A DNA stretch of 64,000 nucleotides from Xiphydria camelus (Eukaryota; Arthropoda; Insecta; Hymenoptera; Xiphydriidae), in assembly GCA_963678675.1 (NCBI GenBank), contig OY783200.1:694501-758500 (forward strand). The letters run 5' to 3'. Made by a program: the position numbers and the translations under genes. The notes below the pieces were generated by a model. The model saw only the letters and a list, made by a program, of their open reading frames with translations, ran no database searches and was not told the DNA's origin. This document shows positions 11,101 to 22,679 of this stretch, piece after piece (positions within the stretch are counted from its first letter, which is position 1; each line of letters starts with the position of its first letter).

Positions 11101-14100
11101 AAAATGGAGCACATTTCATTTCATGTATCTTCGAAATTCGTTGCCGTGAAATACGATACTCGCGACGATTTATCAACAATTAGAAAGCGTAATGAAGTCA
11201 TAATGCGGAAAAGGATCGAATGAATGTTCCATCAAGATTGGATTACCGATGTTCTTGTGCTCCGGTCGTAAATTAAAACCCATTCATAGGTGGGCACGAT
11301 GATGTAACAAATGTAGCGTTACGTCTGGAGTTTCTATGGTCATTATTGTTTGGAAGAAAAAAAAAAAGCTATTTCAATTTTTCGTGCGAACGTTCCGCCG
11401 ACTTTGCTCCCGAGAGAACGATATTAAGAAAGAGCTACTTATTTTTTACATTCGCGCGCGCTGCCATCGAACGTGATGTCACGGACCGGCCATTAATTTC
11501 ACTGCGGAAAAAACTGCGGGTATATATGTAGATCGATTCGACTGTAGAAAGTTTTTCCTCCAACTTGCAAAATTGAAACCTATTCGTTGCGCCTCGATAG
11601 CTTTCTTAATTTAAAAAAAAACTGGGTTTCTAGAATCGATCAGTCGACCGCTCTATTTCATGCATCTCTTAGCGCCAATTTCAACAATCATGACTTTATC
11701 ACGAAGATCTCATTTCATTTTTCAACGAATACTCGCGGAAGAAACACTAAAATTCTGGGATTTCCCGTCCAATTTTTCAATATTGCATAATTCATATATA
11801 AGAAGGACATTTCATTTTTAGCGTCTAAAACCATAAACTAAAAGTGGGCTTGGATGCTGCAGTTTCCGTTTAACTTTAAACGCGATTATCTCGCAACGCA
11901 GTGGAGATACGCGAAAGACGTAGAGCAGCCTTTTCACGCGATGAAACTAAAAAGAAACCCTTCTTCGATGTCTGCCATCGATTTCGAAATAATCGATTTG
12001 GAACTCGCACCTTTACCCCGAAGGGGAAAATCTGACTCACCGTCGGCATAATTAAAAGGCAGGAGCCGCCCGTAACGAGTATTGGCCATCCCCCAATTCG
12101 GGTTTTGTCGATTGTTGCAGGAGCCATCGAACGTTCGGTAGCGAGAATTGTCGCAGCGACCAACGAACAAATCGCTACAATTCAACGGTGCGGCTTGCCC
12201 GGCACCACCGCCTCCAAATAGATTGGGTATGCCCTGTCCTTGCGCAAACGTCAGAGACCCGGTAGTCCTTGACGGGAGATAGACGATAAAAAATAATGGT
12301 AATATGTACACCCATGGTTAAGGACCGGATGTTTGGACGGTGGACCTTTCTATTTCCTTGGGCGTTCGATTTCAAGGAATATAAGTATAGCACACGCGAC
12401 GGGGGCGAATGTCCTTCTTCGTTCCACGGATTTTCTTCGATTCGGGAACGAAGAGAAACTGTGTGACGTTTATAATAATTGGAAACCCGACGCTCGATTG
12501 CGAAACGTCGAATCCAACATAATGGCCCGAGCTACGCACTTCGGTCAAAATAAAGTCACTCACTAAATCACGTCGTTCTGTTGATTGCAATTGTCAAAAT
12601 AACATCACACGTCTTTCAGACATTTTTAAGATAATACTTCTGCTGCCTGTGTGGTAGTTTAAAATTAATTTAATTTAATTTTCAGTAGGTAATAATCAAG
12701 CCAAACAACAACCAGAATCAATACACGTCTGACGTTTCGGTTCCTCTTCGAATCTTCTTCAGAGACGTAATTGTTGTTGTTTGGCCGGATTATTAACTAT
12801 TGAAAATTAAAAATAAATTAATTTCAGTCTTTCAGAAATGACAAGACAATGACTAAACCTCATTACTTTGTCATTATTTTGAAAAAAAATGACGTCATTT
12901 AGCGAGCGACATTATTTCGAATAAAGTTTGTTACTCGAGTCATGATAAAACGTCATTATTTCGTCATTTCTGAAAGACGTTTGATGGGATTTTGACCAAA
13001 AAATAACGTCATTCGGTGACACAGGAATGGAAAACGTAATTTTGTTTTTCGTTTTGGCTCAATTTTCTTCGTTTCTTTGACAAGCGAACTGCTGACACAT
13101 TCCATTGCATCTGTTTTGACTGCAGCATTGATAGACATTGTCTCGCGTTGACAATAATAGCCTGGCTTGTTTTATATCCAGTCTCATTGGTAATAGCTGC
13201 ATCGCGAGAAAGTATGTCGATCGTCGTCGAGTATTGATTTACAGAGTGTTGGCATCTCAGTTATCTCAGAGCGACTTTTAATATCCTCGCCTAACCGTCT
13301 ACAAAGTTATCGCGGAGAAATCTCGGCATTTTTACGATCGGCAACATATTTCTTCTCCCGATATAAATCGGCCGATCGGCATCGACATTCCGTCCAATCC
13401 CAACGCGTCGCTAAACTGAACGCTTACGCGAAAGGGGAAACGTATCTTACTTTTTATCAAACACGAGCACATTCGTTTCCCGCTCGAGAATCGATAATGA
13501 TCGTTGGTCTACTCACGGTTTATTGGAGAATTCCGACGGAAAGGGGAAGAAATTGTTGCCCACGGATTGAGGCCGAAGGGGGAAGGTGTTGAAGAACGAC
13601 GAGGTTTGATCGAAAATGCCGGGCTGAATTGCTGGCGACCTTTTGCTTCTTCCTGCAACAGGAAGGGATAACAGGTTTCGTTTTATCGGTAACGGTAATT
13701 GGAGAAGTGTGATCGACGATTTTATGCTGCCTTCAGTCGACGAAACGTAACGGAAACATCCCAAGCAATACACTTTAGTCAAAATAAAGTCACTTGCTAA
13801 ATGACGTCATTTTTTTCCACGTCAAAACGACGTGAAATGTTTTTCAGAAATTACCAAACGATGATACAATCTCATTACTTATTTTGACTTCACTTCGAAG
13901 AAGTTTCAACAATGTTGTCACTCGCTAAATAACAAAATAATAATGAAATCTCGTTATTTTATCATTTCTAAGAGACGTTTGACATTATTTTGACGAAAAA
14001 TGACGTCATTCGGTGAGTGACATTATTTTTACTAAAGTTTGTAACTCGGGATATTTCGCATTGACTTTCTACGGTGGATCTGAAAGAATCTCGGGACAGC

Positions 14101-16078
14101 TGAGAAACGAATGAATAGAATTTGGAAAAAAATGTGCAAGGGGAAAATGCAAATGTGCCTACTTTGGAATCACTTCGCGGAATTCTCGTTTCCTTTGAAT
14201 TCGGCCTTGCCAGACGTCGTTACTAATTGCTCCTCCATTCACTTCACAGACGTTGCTGAAACCGAGTTAATTTTGCGAACCAACAATACGAGAGTACTCT
14301 TCACGTATTTCGTTATACCGAAGGAAGTACCGAAGGACTCGTGCCGGCGCGCATGATTGAAGGACATTCGTTGGAGACAGGTCGTTTAAGCTGTTCCATG
14401 TGTGCCTCCTCTGTTTCAGAAAAATTGCTCAAAGACGTATCTCCTGTTTTTTAATCGACTCTTGTGAAATTATTTCTCTGAGAAACCGCGGAATAAAGCC
14501 TAATAATATCTGAAAATTACTCGAAGAAACTCTGAAAATAATGTAAATATTTAAAGATTTCGAACGCTTTTCCGAGAAAATAAAAAAAAAAAGTGTAGAA
14601 AAGTTCAGGAATAATGTTACACGATTTTTCCCCGACAGTTTCTTCCCTTTCTTTGATTATTTTTGGAAGTTTCCAAGTCTCACTAAACGTTGACAAATCA
14701 CGATGAACGCTAAAAATTATTTTTCGAGAAATTGGATTAGAGAAATATTACGACGCAGGGCAACCATCGATATATTCTCTGAAAGTCGTTAATTCGTAAA
14801 TTTCCAAATAATTTGTAGGCTGTTTTTCCAAAAAATGTGCAAAGAAATATTTTCAGTAAGGTGATTTCTGACTTTTTCTGAAATTCTCATAGGTAAGAAA
14901 AATTTGATTAACAGGAGAAGTTCAGGTGTTTTCAGAGAGATTCGATGTTCGAAAATTCTTTTTAAACGAATGAAGCTTTACTGTGAAATTCACTGATTTT
15001 TTCTGAAATCCATCGAGAAATTTTAAAGGTCTTTATATTTTCAGATAAATTTAGAATTATTTCAAGAATTTGAAAGTTCCAATATTTTAGGTGAAAGAAA
15101 CTAAATATTTCACGGAATGTTTAAATCTTGCCTCTCTGAAAATGTCTTCGTTGCTCTGAAAATGCCAGAAAACCCGGAATAAATTTTGCTCATAAAACAA
15201 AATCGTTTCCCGTTCCTCGATCAAATTTAAACGCTGTTCTTACTTGTGTTAAACTCGCGGTTCCTACAACTATTGCACAACAGTGCATTAGCTCGATTGT
15301 GTCTCGACCCACTGTTTTGCTACCAACCGCTTACGCAATGCGCTAACGAGCTCGCTGCTCCAGTTTCTGCCGTCGAAGCAGGTGAACGCTGAATTTGCGA
15401 AAAAAGTTCGACATTCTCTAATTACAGCGATACGTCACTTCCACGAGAACTGAGCGCAACACAGGACGGGACGTCGCGGAAAGTCAGCCTGGATGCAAGT
15501 GTTTGGAAATCCCATTGAATCATCGATCTTCGAATATCCGATTCTTTGCACATCGATACGAAATTTAATCCCGCTTAAATTTCGACCGCGTATCGTGGGC
15601 GGAAATATTTACAATATTGGCAAACGGTGAAAGTAGAACAAATTGGCTGAATATTAATCGGGGTCAATTTTTTTTTTTAGTAATAACGCGGTAAAACGAA
15701 GTACACAATTTTGAGTAAACGTGTAAATACATTTTGATGGCAATGAAAAATGTGGACGAAAATAATTACGATATCAGTAGGCGATGAAAACAGCACAAAT
15801 TTGGCTGAAATATTAATCGGGCTCAAGTTTTTCTTTTTTTTTTTAATAATGCACTAAAATGAAATATAATTTCATGTACATTTTGATGGCAATGAAAATT
15901 CATTCGGAAAGGAATTTCGACTATATTATTTCCGTTCGTTCTCTTTTACCGAGAAGTCACTGAAAATTTTACCTGCGTGGAATGGGCATCCAGAGTGTGG
16001 AATTGGATGTTCTGCGGTCACGAGTTGCAGCAACGCCGCGAGGACGATGCCTGCATTCCGCAAGGCTGCTCGCGTCAT
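5151..16078 (-). CDS. Chorion peroxidase-like secreted heme peroxidase, 13 coding exons, 712 aa
   Basis: Coding exons in transcript order are 16078-15973, 13652-13517, 12267-12041, 10727-10551, 10265-10069, 9729-9534, 9425-9228, 6707-6560, 6249-6087, 5997-5827, 5735-5537, 5459-5354 and 5265-5151. All have GT-AG borders and matching phases, and sum to 2139 nt (712 codons plus TAG). Residues 1-22 are a signal peptide; RSKR at 37-40 looks like a furin-type site. Animal peroxidase landmarks follow in order: distal His204 in QYGQIITHDMA, catalytic Arg350 in GDPRVNQNPQL, REHNR, YQEARRIV, proximal His454 in FRYFHTN, and QRNRDHGLASYNEAR. The family uses hydrogen peroxide to oxidise substrates, and insect members cross-link eggshell or other matrix proteins. 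Asp536 sits where myeloperoxidase has the Asn that holds the proximal His. CAG lies just before the ATG, so a 5' non-coding exon is likely. It could equally be a non-chorion member of this insect peroxidase group. Confidence 0.95.
7230..7410. repeat. AT-rich foldback repeat, family A (degenerate copy)
   Basis: It carries the gatcatatgtaattggata core and the tcagatc-type spacer seen in copies near 19.0, 20.0, 24.0, 33.8 and 51.9 kb. It lies in peroxidase intron 7. No clear termini remain. Confidence 0.5.
7428..8570. repeat. Array of alternating forward and inverted ~130-bp units in peroxidase intron 7
   Basis: The unit contains gaatcgaactctcgacca, ttttttcgcgctgatta and gatatctcaaagga. Forward copies start near 7428, 7746, 8050 and 8358; inverted copies lie near 7605-7745, 7925-8050, 8225-8358 and 8505-8560. 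Copies are nearly identical, so the stretch is a chain of palindromes that could form long hairpins in RNA or DNA. Short reading frames inside it come from the repeats and are not genes. Weak relatives occur near 11620-11790 and 46870-47090. Confidence 0.85.
8700..9060 (+). mobile_element. Possible 3' end of an RTE-like non-LTR retrotransposon
   Basis: The stretch has the style of LINE 3' tails common in insects: phrases such as aaaatcgatccagccgttct followed by an AT-rich tail (tatataatacatatatag). It is recognised from general familiarity with such tails; no coding part remains. It lies in peroxidase intron 7. Confidence 0.3.
12529..12940. mobile_element. Foldback MITE, family C (tgacgtcattt), interrupted by another element
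   Basis: The left half starts near cacttcggtcaaaataaagtc; the right half ends near gacattatttcgaataaag. Both match the consensus arms of the copy at 13760-14050. The halves are separated by the family D insertion at about 12661-12825. It lies in peroxidase intron 2. A further partial copy follows at about 12943-13025. Confidence 0.65.
12661..12825. mobile_element. Foldback element, family D, with a Penelope-like end motif
   Basis: Arms of about 40 bp (12669-12712 and 12771-12812, sharing ccaaacaacaac and its complement) flank gacgtttcggttcctcttcg...cttcttcag. That centre resembles sequence I associate with terminal repeats of Penelope-like elements. It has inserted into a family C element, so it is the younger of the two. 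Confidence 0.5.
13760..14050. mobile_element. Foldback MITE, family C (most complete copy)
   Basis: It starts cccaagcaatacactttagt and ends with the diverged complement (actaaagtttgtaactcggg). The arms contain tgacgtcattt and gacgttt...attattttgtcatttct in mirror order. It lies in peroxidase intron 1. Related copies are at about 12.5, 35.4-35.9 and 37.8 kb. Confidence 0.75.
14051..15972. other. Rest of peroxidase intron 1, no gene seen
   Basis: AT-rich sequence with many ttctgaaa and gaaattt runs (about 14400-15200) resembling the degenerate repeats near 22.1-22.5, 31.0-31.3 and 62.2-62.7 kb. A related pair occurs at 15625-15905, where ttggctgaa...attaatcggg appears twice about 150 bp apart. 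I see no coding exon or RNA gene. Confidence 0.55.
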
Positions 16079-16874
16079 GTTCCTGAAACGAAGCGATGAC
16101 TTTTATTGACCTTGCCTCGCGTTTCGTCACCCCGCGCTCTTGACATTGAGGGATCGAACGCGGTGGACTACGGTTCGCGGAGCACCCGTTTACGCGGCGG
16201 AACCCTTAATTGGCCACGCTTTTCACAGCCTTCTCTCTTTCGCGATCGGGACTGGATGCATTCGTCCGATTTAATTTTAATAATAATTAACACGGCCTTG
16301 CTACTTTTCGTGATACCCTTAATAATACCTATACCAATTAATTACTCATTGTTATGGCTTGCCGAATAATTGACCGTTGTTAGAAATTTGTCAGTTTCGA
16401 AATGAAAATAAAGGTTGCGACTTTTAAGCGTTGCAAAAGCGTTCCACTTGCAAAGGCGAAACAGTTTTTCGTTTTATGGAATCCTTCGGATGCATTTCCT
16501 GGAGTGTTTGAGAAACACTTCGAAAATCGATATTTCTTTTAAGAATATAGGTATACGTGTAAAATAAGAGAATTGATTAAGTATTATATTAAGAACTGCT
16601 TTAAAATAGTGATATATATTATTGAAATTTTTTTTTTAAGGGAACTGTATATACGTCATTGTGTTTTATATCATTATATTCTCTTAGACGTCTCAAATCC
16701 GTAAAATCGAAACATTTTTAAACTCGAAGACTGAAATTTCGACTGTCAAATCATACGTTTCGTTGAAATTTCTACAATAAAAACTCCATTATAGCGCAAT
16801 TTTCTTATAACCCCAACCTTTTTCTTTTCGCCTCCACTCCGATTTCCGACAGTGAGGGAAAACGAAGTTGTAGT

Positions 16875-17441
16875 CCGTCAGATAGTGACAGATTCTGGTG
16901 CCCCATTTTCGCATACAAGCCTCGAAGAGGGTTGAAAAGTACTTCGATTTTGAGTAAAATGAAGGGAAATTTACGAATGGTCCCTGGGGATAACATATGG
17001 AAAATTCGATTTTTCTTAACAAAAAAATAAAAGGTGTCTCTTGCCCATTTTTTCACGCAAGCCTTGTTCACTAAATGATTAATTAATAAAACCTGGCTTC
17101 GGAAAACCAAAGGCTTGAGTGTTGCAGGTGGCTAAAGGGTTGAAATAAGGGCGTAATCTTGTAAGGAAAAATCGAGATTTTTTGACCGATTTTCCCACAC
17201 AAGCCTTTGATTTCCGAAGCCAGGTTTTATTAATTAGTCATTTAGTGAACAAGGCTTGCGTGATAAAATTGGCAAGAGGTATCTTTTATTTTTTTGTTAA
17301 GAAAAATCTAATTTTCCATATGTTATCCCCAGGGACAATTCGTAAATTTCCCTTCATTCTACTCAAAATCGAAGAACTTTTCAACCCCCTTCGAGGCTTG
17401 TATGCGAAAATGGGGCACCAGAATTTGTCACTATCTGACGG
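16875..17441. mobile_element. Large foldback element, family F
   Basis: Two arms of about 242 bp (16875-17117 and 17200-17441) are close inverted copies around an 82-bp spacer; each holds catatgttatccccaggg or its complement and caagcc...ccgaagccaggttttatta. Matching reading frames on opposite strands are only a result of the inverted repeat. No transposase is present, so it is non-autonomous or a DNA inverted duplication. Confidence 0.85.
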
Positions 17442-18955
17442 TCTATTGGAACGACCTACCGCAATGCACACTTCCGAAATATTTCTGAAACACTCGTTGA
17501 AATACTTGATACACCATTTATGAAACATCTTAGGAATATCTCGACGAAATTTCGTAAAGCGCCTCTGCAATATTTCAGAAAAATTTGACGAAGCATTACA
17601 CTGAAATATCGCAATAAAATATTGCAGAAATATTTCCGCAATATTTCACAGAACATTTCTCTCTGATGTAAAATAAATTCTAATTTAATTCTAATATAAT
17701 TCCCGATCTCGAAAGCCAAATTTATACGTATACATGAAGAGTCACGACATGACAAGGTAACGAATAGAATAACAGCCCATTGCAGCGCAAACGGTTTCTC
17801 GTATGCAGGGAAAGTGCTGCGCGCTGTGTATAGATATATGCAGTCCTTTTTGCGCAAAACCGTGTTCACGGCAATTTGCGTCGCGAATGTCGCGTTTCGT
17901 CCACCCGAGCAAGGATCAGCCAAAACTTTCACCCTCCCGCCGCTTCTTTTTTTTTTCTTTTTCAAGCGAGGGTAATACAATTGCCGCGCGGTCTGCGAAC
18001 GTCGTGCGAAGTCGTAACGTTCTTGCGCGACGCGCCTGGCGCGATTTTTTCGAATATCGTTCCGGGAAGCACGCCTCGGTCGAGAAGAAAATAACGGAGC
18101 GATAAACCGCTAACTGCCAGTCGTTTAGTTTGCTCCGAATGAAGGGGCGGTCCGATTAGCGCGACCAGCTCGCTCAACGGCGTCACAATTCAGAGGAGAA
18201 TTAACTGAAACTTTTATTTCTCTGTATGTAATTTTCTCGCGTAACCGGTTTGCGCTGCAACTTTTACAAATTCCCGCGTATCTTTCATTTCAGTTCACGG
18301 CCTTCCAGTTATAAAACTCTGCTTTCTTCCGATTAAAATCAGGTCAAAAATGAGAAATCGACCAAATACAGCGTTGACAATTTCGTCCAAATGTTTCGAA
18401 TCTGCGATGGGCAAGATCAGCCGGAAAATCGAATTGGGCTCATACGAAAAAAAAAAAACGTTGCTACACTTACGACGAACAACGCAACACATTCCACCCA
18501 ATTCCCACGAAACTTTTCGTGGATCGCCTTTTAGCGAGTATCACAACCGACCCGGGTTACCCTTCCGTTGCGCAAACCCATTCAAGAGTAACCAGGCCAG
18601 CTAATGACACGGGAGGCTCGAGCTACAATGTTCAAAGTCACTTGAACTCTTGCAATTTTCAGAGCCGAAGATGACTTCCTCATTGCCCGGCACTATATCG
18701 TTAAATAAACCGGAAGCTCTTTCTTCGTTTGCTCCTGCAGCGAATCAGCCTCGATACTCGGAGCAAATCGCACCCCGTTCCTTGGTTCTCGAACGAAAAA
18801 AATGTTTTCTTCAATGAAAAACGTGATACGATTCCAGAATTGAGACACGGTTTTCTTTGCGTGAGAAAATATTTGACAGGCTCGGGTAATTTTTTATTTT
18901 TCGGGTAGAGGAATTTCTTGTTCGAGAACGAAGGTATTCTTGAATTAAGAATATA
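17442..18955. other. Non-coding stretch after family F, no gene seen
   Basis: 17470-17665 is built from repeats of the short words gaaatatttc and aatattgcag. 17800-18160 is more GC- and CpG-rich (ccctcccgccgc, gcgcgacgcgcc) and could be promoter-like, but no reading frame with gene-like content starts there. Confidence 0.4.
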
Positions 18956-19301
18956 CCTGGGAAAAAATGGTCATATAATTATATATCATCATATGTAATT
19001 GGATATAATCAGATCCGACTTCTATCTCTATCTGATTATAGTTATATGCAAATTTGTGTACGATTATATATTATATTTAGATCTGAACGAGGTTGAAAAT
19101 TTCAAATCCTATCTGGTCATAATATATAATATAATGATATATGATCATATGTATATAGTTTGTCATATAATATAATCAGATGGAGACAAATTTCTGATCT
19201 GATTTTATCCAATTATATAATACATGACCACATGTGTGATTATATAAATTTGTCTCTGTCTGATTATTATATATTTTATATACCTATATATTTTTCCCGG
19301 G
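18956..19301. mobile_element. AT-rich foldback MITE, family A (complete copy)
   Basis: It starts cctgggaaaaaatggtcata and ends tatatttttcccggg, with internal gtaattggatataatcagat and its complement. Flanks gaatata and tatattc suggest a short TA-rich target duplication. No coding content. Confidence 0.7.
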
Positions 19302-19961
19302 TATATTCTTCGACTAAGAATCTGTATTCTTACAAATTTATAAGCTCATAATATATTCTTCATTCGAGACATATTTTTCTGGCACTAGCAATTATTTCTC
19401 TCGGTGTAACAATGACGTTACGGTGCGCCAGGCAGGACGTCCCCCGCGAAGTCAAATCGTTTCACTTTCGCCCCTGAAGAGAGCCGTTGGGTAACGCGGT
19501 TCGAATCACAGTTCGAATCGCGAAGGCCGCGCGATATTTGAAATTATAATAAACGGCGATCTGCCCGTCCCGTTGCTATTTCATCGTTACGTAACGATGT
19601 ATAAGCTACACCGACAGATGGCTAGAGAAAGGGCCCTTCTCGTTAGCCTGCTCCGATTTCGCAAACCAGCGCCACACGTCGGCACATTTATGACGGCGGC
19701 GTGCGCGCTGACCCAATCCGTTTGGCGAGAAATCGCAAAGTGAATTGTTCTGTTGCCCGCGCTTTTATCGTATACAGGATTTGACCGCACTGCGCGACAC
19801 GGCGATTAGCGGATGTGCATCGGAAATGACTTTGCCAATCTTGTAACTCGTATCCTGCGGGGAAACCCCTTTGTGCTGGGCGGTGGCTCTACTCGGGGGT
19901 TCAATGATTTGTGTGACTGTGAGAGTGGGGCAAGTTTAGATTGTGGGTCGTCTTTTGGCAC
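19302..19961. other. Non-coding stretch, no gene seen
   Basis: Mixed composition. A GC-richer part lies at 19400-19860. No convincing reading frame, splice chain or RNA gene was found. Confidence 0.4.
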
Positions 19962-20173
19962 TGATACAAATTTCGGATTCGATTATATCCAATTATATAT
20001 AAACATTTCTTTTCCGCCCGGGGGAAAATGTATAATCATCACATATAATCATATATGGTCAGATATAAGATCAGATTCAAAATGTTCGACTTTGTTCAGA
20101 TCTATATAATCAATTGATCATATCCGATCATGTATGATCATATATGATTATATATAAACATTTTTTCCCGGAA
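19962..20173. mobile_element. Family A element, rearranged or two joined copies
   Basis: A right end (ttggcactg...taaacatttcttttccgcccgg) runs straight into a left end (cgggggaaaatgtataatca), which continues to a second right end (ataaacattttttcccgg) at about 20172. Confidence 0.55.
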
Positions 20174-22129
20174 TGAGGACTGAGTACTGTGGTTGAGATA
20201 TTTTAATTACCACACACAGAAGCATTTCTATCATTTACTTTCGAAATCCCTAGAATTGGAAGATGGCCCCTTGAATGTTGTATGAGGTATCGAAGATCAA
20301 AGGAAAAGTACCGACCGATCAAACTCTACTTAATGATCTCACGGTCAAATCCTTTTGTTGTGGATCGGGTATGCCTTCGAGGCTAAAGTCTAGTATGGGC
20401 CATGCAAATTTGGACAGACCACCTTTCCGTGGATCCAAAGTCAGAAGGCATGATACCGCGCGATCAAGCTATTCTGGTCCGGTGAAATCAACAGCTTCCT
20501 CTCTGGATACTCGGACTAGAAATCCCGCACGAGTACCGGATTATTCAATGCCGTCTAGGATCGACCGGTAATTTAAGGACGTTGACTCGTCACTCGTCTC
20601 CTTCCACTCGAGGGACCGTGAGGATCAAAGGATTTCCGAATTAGAAATTATTTCGGTTGAAAAAAATGTCCTTTCATCCGTTGACACATTTCTTCTTCTT
20701 CTTCTTCCCTTTGTAGCCGTGATCGATGGCCCCTCGTCGCCCACAGTTGAAGTATGCGCGCGAGCGTGCCTCTCAAAGAGGCGAATGTATAATTGCACAA
20801 CGCTAAATGAAATTAATGATTTGATCCCAACGACGCGAGATGAGACTAAAGGTCTCCTTTCGCAATGATAAAACTGCGATTCGCGTACGGGCGGGAAAAT
20901 AAATATATTTGCTATTTTTAGCGAGGCTCAATGTCACGTGCTTTGGACAGAAAGTCAGTCTGAAAGAAAGGCGCAAAAAAGGCGTGTCTAGGTCGATTGG
21001 TTTCCGTCTATCTTAAACGAGCTCCACGCCACGAGTGACTCTAATGCGACAAACGTGTCTTCCTGTTCTTCGAATGACAAACGATTTCACACATCCTGCC
21101 GTGTACCATTTTATCATCCGATCGCTTCCACCAGAATTGCCCAAAGCTGACGGCTACGGTGGCTCAAGCGAGTCGAATTATAGCGAAGCGACCGGAATTG
21201 TGTCGTCAAACTCTGCCGGATCGACTTCAAACGACTTTATTCCTTCGCAGCTCTCCTCAGTCATCGGAATATGACGCTTGGACTCGCTCGTTTTTATCCT
21301 CATCTTCCTGGACTTCCGTTCGCCGTTTCGCGAGTTTTAATGAGTGCAGTCGGAATGATGATTTTGCAGTTTCAGCAAAACTAGGTTCTGCTGAGAACTT
21401 TTCAATGAGAAAATATTATCAGGGGCAGCAAAACATATTATTACATGTCCGAAATAATATGACGGCAAAACTGTTTGCTGAGACGGCAAATATTTTTTAT
21501 GAAAAAAATTGCACACCAATTCCAGTAACATTTGCTATTATTGGACGCATCTTTTGCCTCCACGGGTAATACTTTTGTCACGACGGTGAAGAGTTCTCGA
21601 TATGGATCCTAATTTTGCTAAGAGTGCAAAATCATTTTTTTCCCCGTGCAGATGAGTCGGAAGCTTCATTCCTGGTCACCGGTTAAAACCATCGGTTCCA
21701 GGCTCCATTTGCGTCCGTATCGGCAGCAAAGTCGAGGGTTTCGCAAGGCGATCAATATCGCAACGACAAATTTTACTGCCGATCGACGAATGATCGTGGG
21801 ATTGGAGACCTCAGCCCTTTCTTGTTTTTTATGGGCCGCCTCGTGAAACGTGTGACTCTGAGGGCACGGTATTTGGGGGTCGATTGTGCAACCATCGAGA
21901 AGTGAAAATACCAAGAGCGAATAGGCGGAGAGAATGGCGGCAACGGGCTCATGCGGACTCTTCGTTTCTCATTGTCCGAATCGTGTGCGGTCGAAGAGAG
22001 CCTCAATCTCCTTAATGATGCGCGTTGCGTAATCGCGACATCGCTGCGAGTCTGACACCCGATGAAGAAAGTGGACGAAATAATCACCGTTGCGTCGGGC
22101 GAGAAATTGCCGGCGAACATGTATCGCAG
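20174..22129. other. Non-coding stretch, no gene accepted
   Basis: A plus-strand frame of 98 codons at 20275-20571 has fairly even composition, but I see no recognisable domain, signal peptide or splice partner. 21640-22130 is GC-richer, with overlapping frames on both strands and none convincing. 20690-20712 is a ttc-type microsatellite. Confidence 0.35.
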
Positions 22130-22510
22130 GTCAACCCCGATGGAAAAATTTCTGAAAGACTGTGAGGTGTTTCAACTTTTTCCCTGACTTTCCGCGTAGG
22201 TGGTATTTTAAACATTCTTCACACATACAGTTTCAGGAAAGTATCAGAAAAAAAAAGGAGTTATATACATTTTCGAATAATGACCGAATTGCATAGCTGA
22301 TCAGACATTTTTCAGAATATTGTCAGAATTCGTTGGAATTTTGTGAAATGTCTGTCCGAGTTTATCCGAATTTTTTAGAAAAGGGCATTTTTCGTTCTTG
22401 GGCATTTTTCTGACGTCATCTGATGAACTCTGATACTTCCCTGAAAATGTTTCAATTACTACGGAAAATCAGAAAGTCAGTTTTCCCAGAAATTCGTCAG
22501 AGAAATTTTT
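22130..22510. repeat. Degenerate foldback repeat, family M
   Basis: It contains ctgaaaatgtttcaattact, cagaaagtcag and the framing gatggaaaaatttctgaaa. The same words recur at about 62170-62670, where the two arms are clearly inverted. Confidence 0.5.
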
Positions 22511-22679
22511 TCATCGAGCTGTGCTCGGAAAAATATATCATCGTGGGGATGGTATAATTCCAAAATATGTACCGCATCGCGAAGCACTGAGAACAATTGT
22601 ATCGCTACATTTAAAAGCGAGGATTTCGTAAATAAAAACTCGTTTAGCAGCAAAAAGATCTAGATCCCGGTCGAGCAAC

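Noticed and set aside
17182..17523. 113-codon plus-strand frame
   Set aside because: It is one arm of a large inverted repeat; the same frame occurs on the other strand in the other arm.
20275..20571. 98-codon plus-strand frame with even composition
   Set aside because: No domain, signal peptide, splice partner or second conserved exon; kept only as a remark in the non-coding entry.
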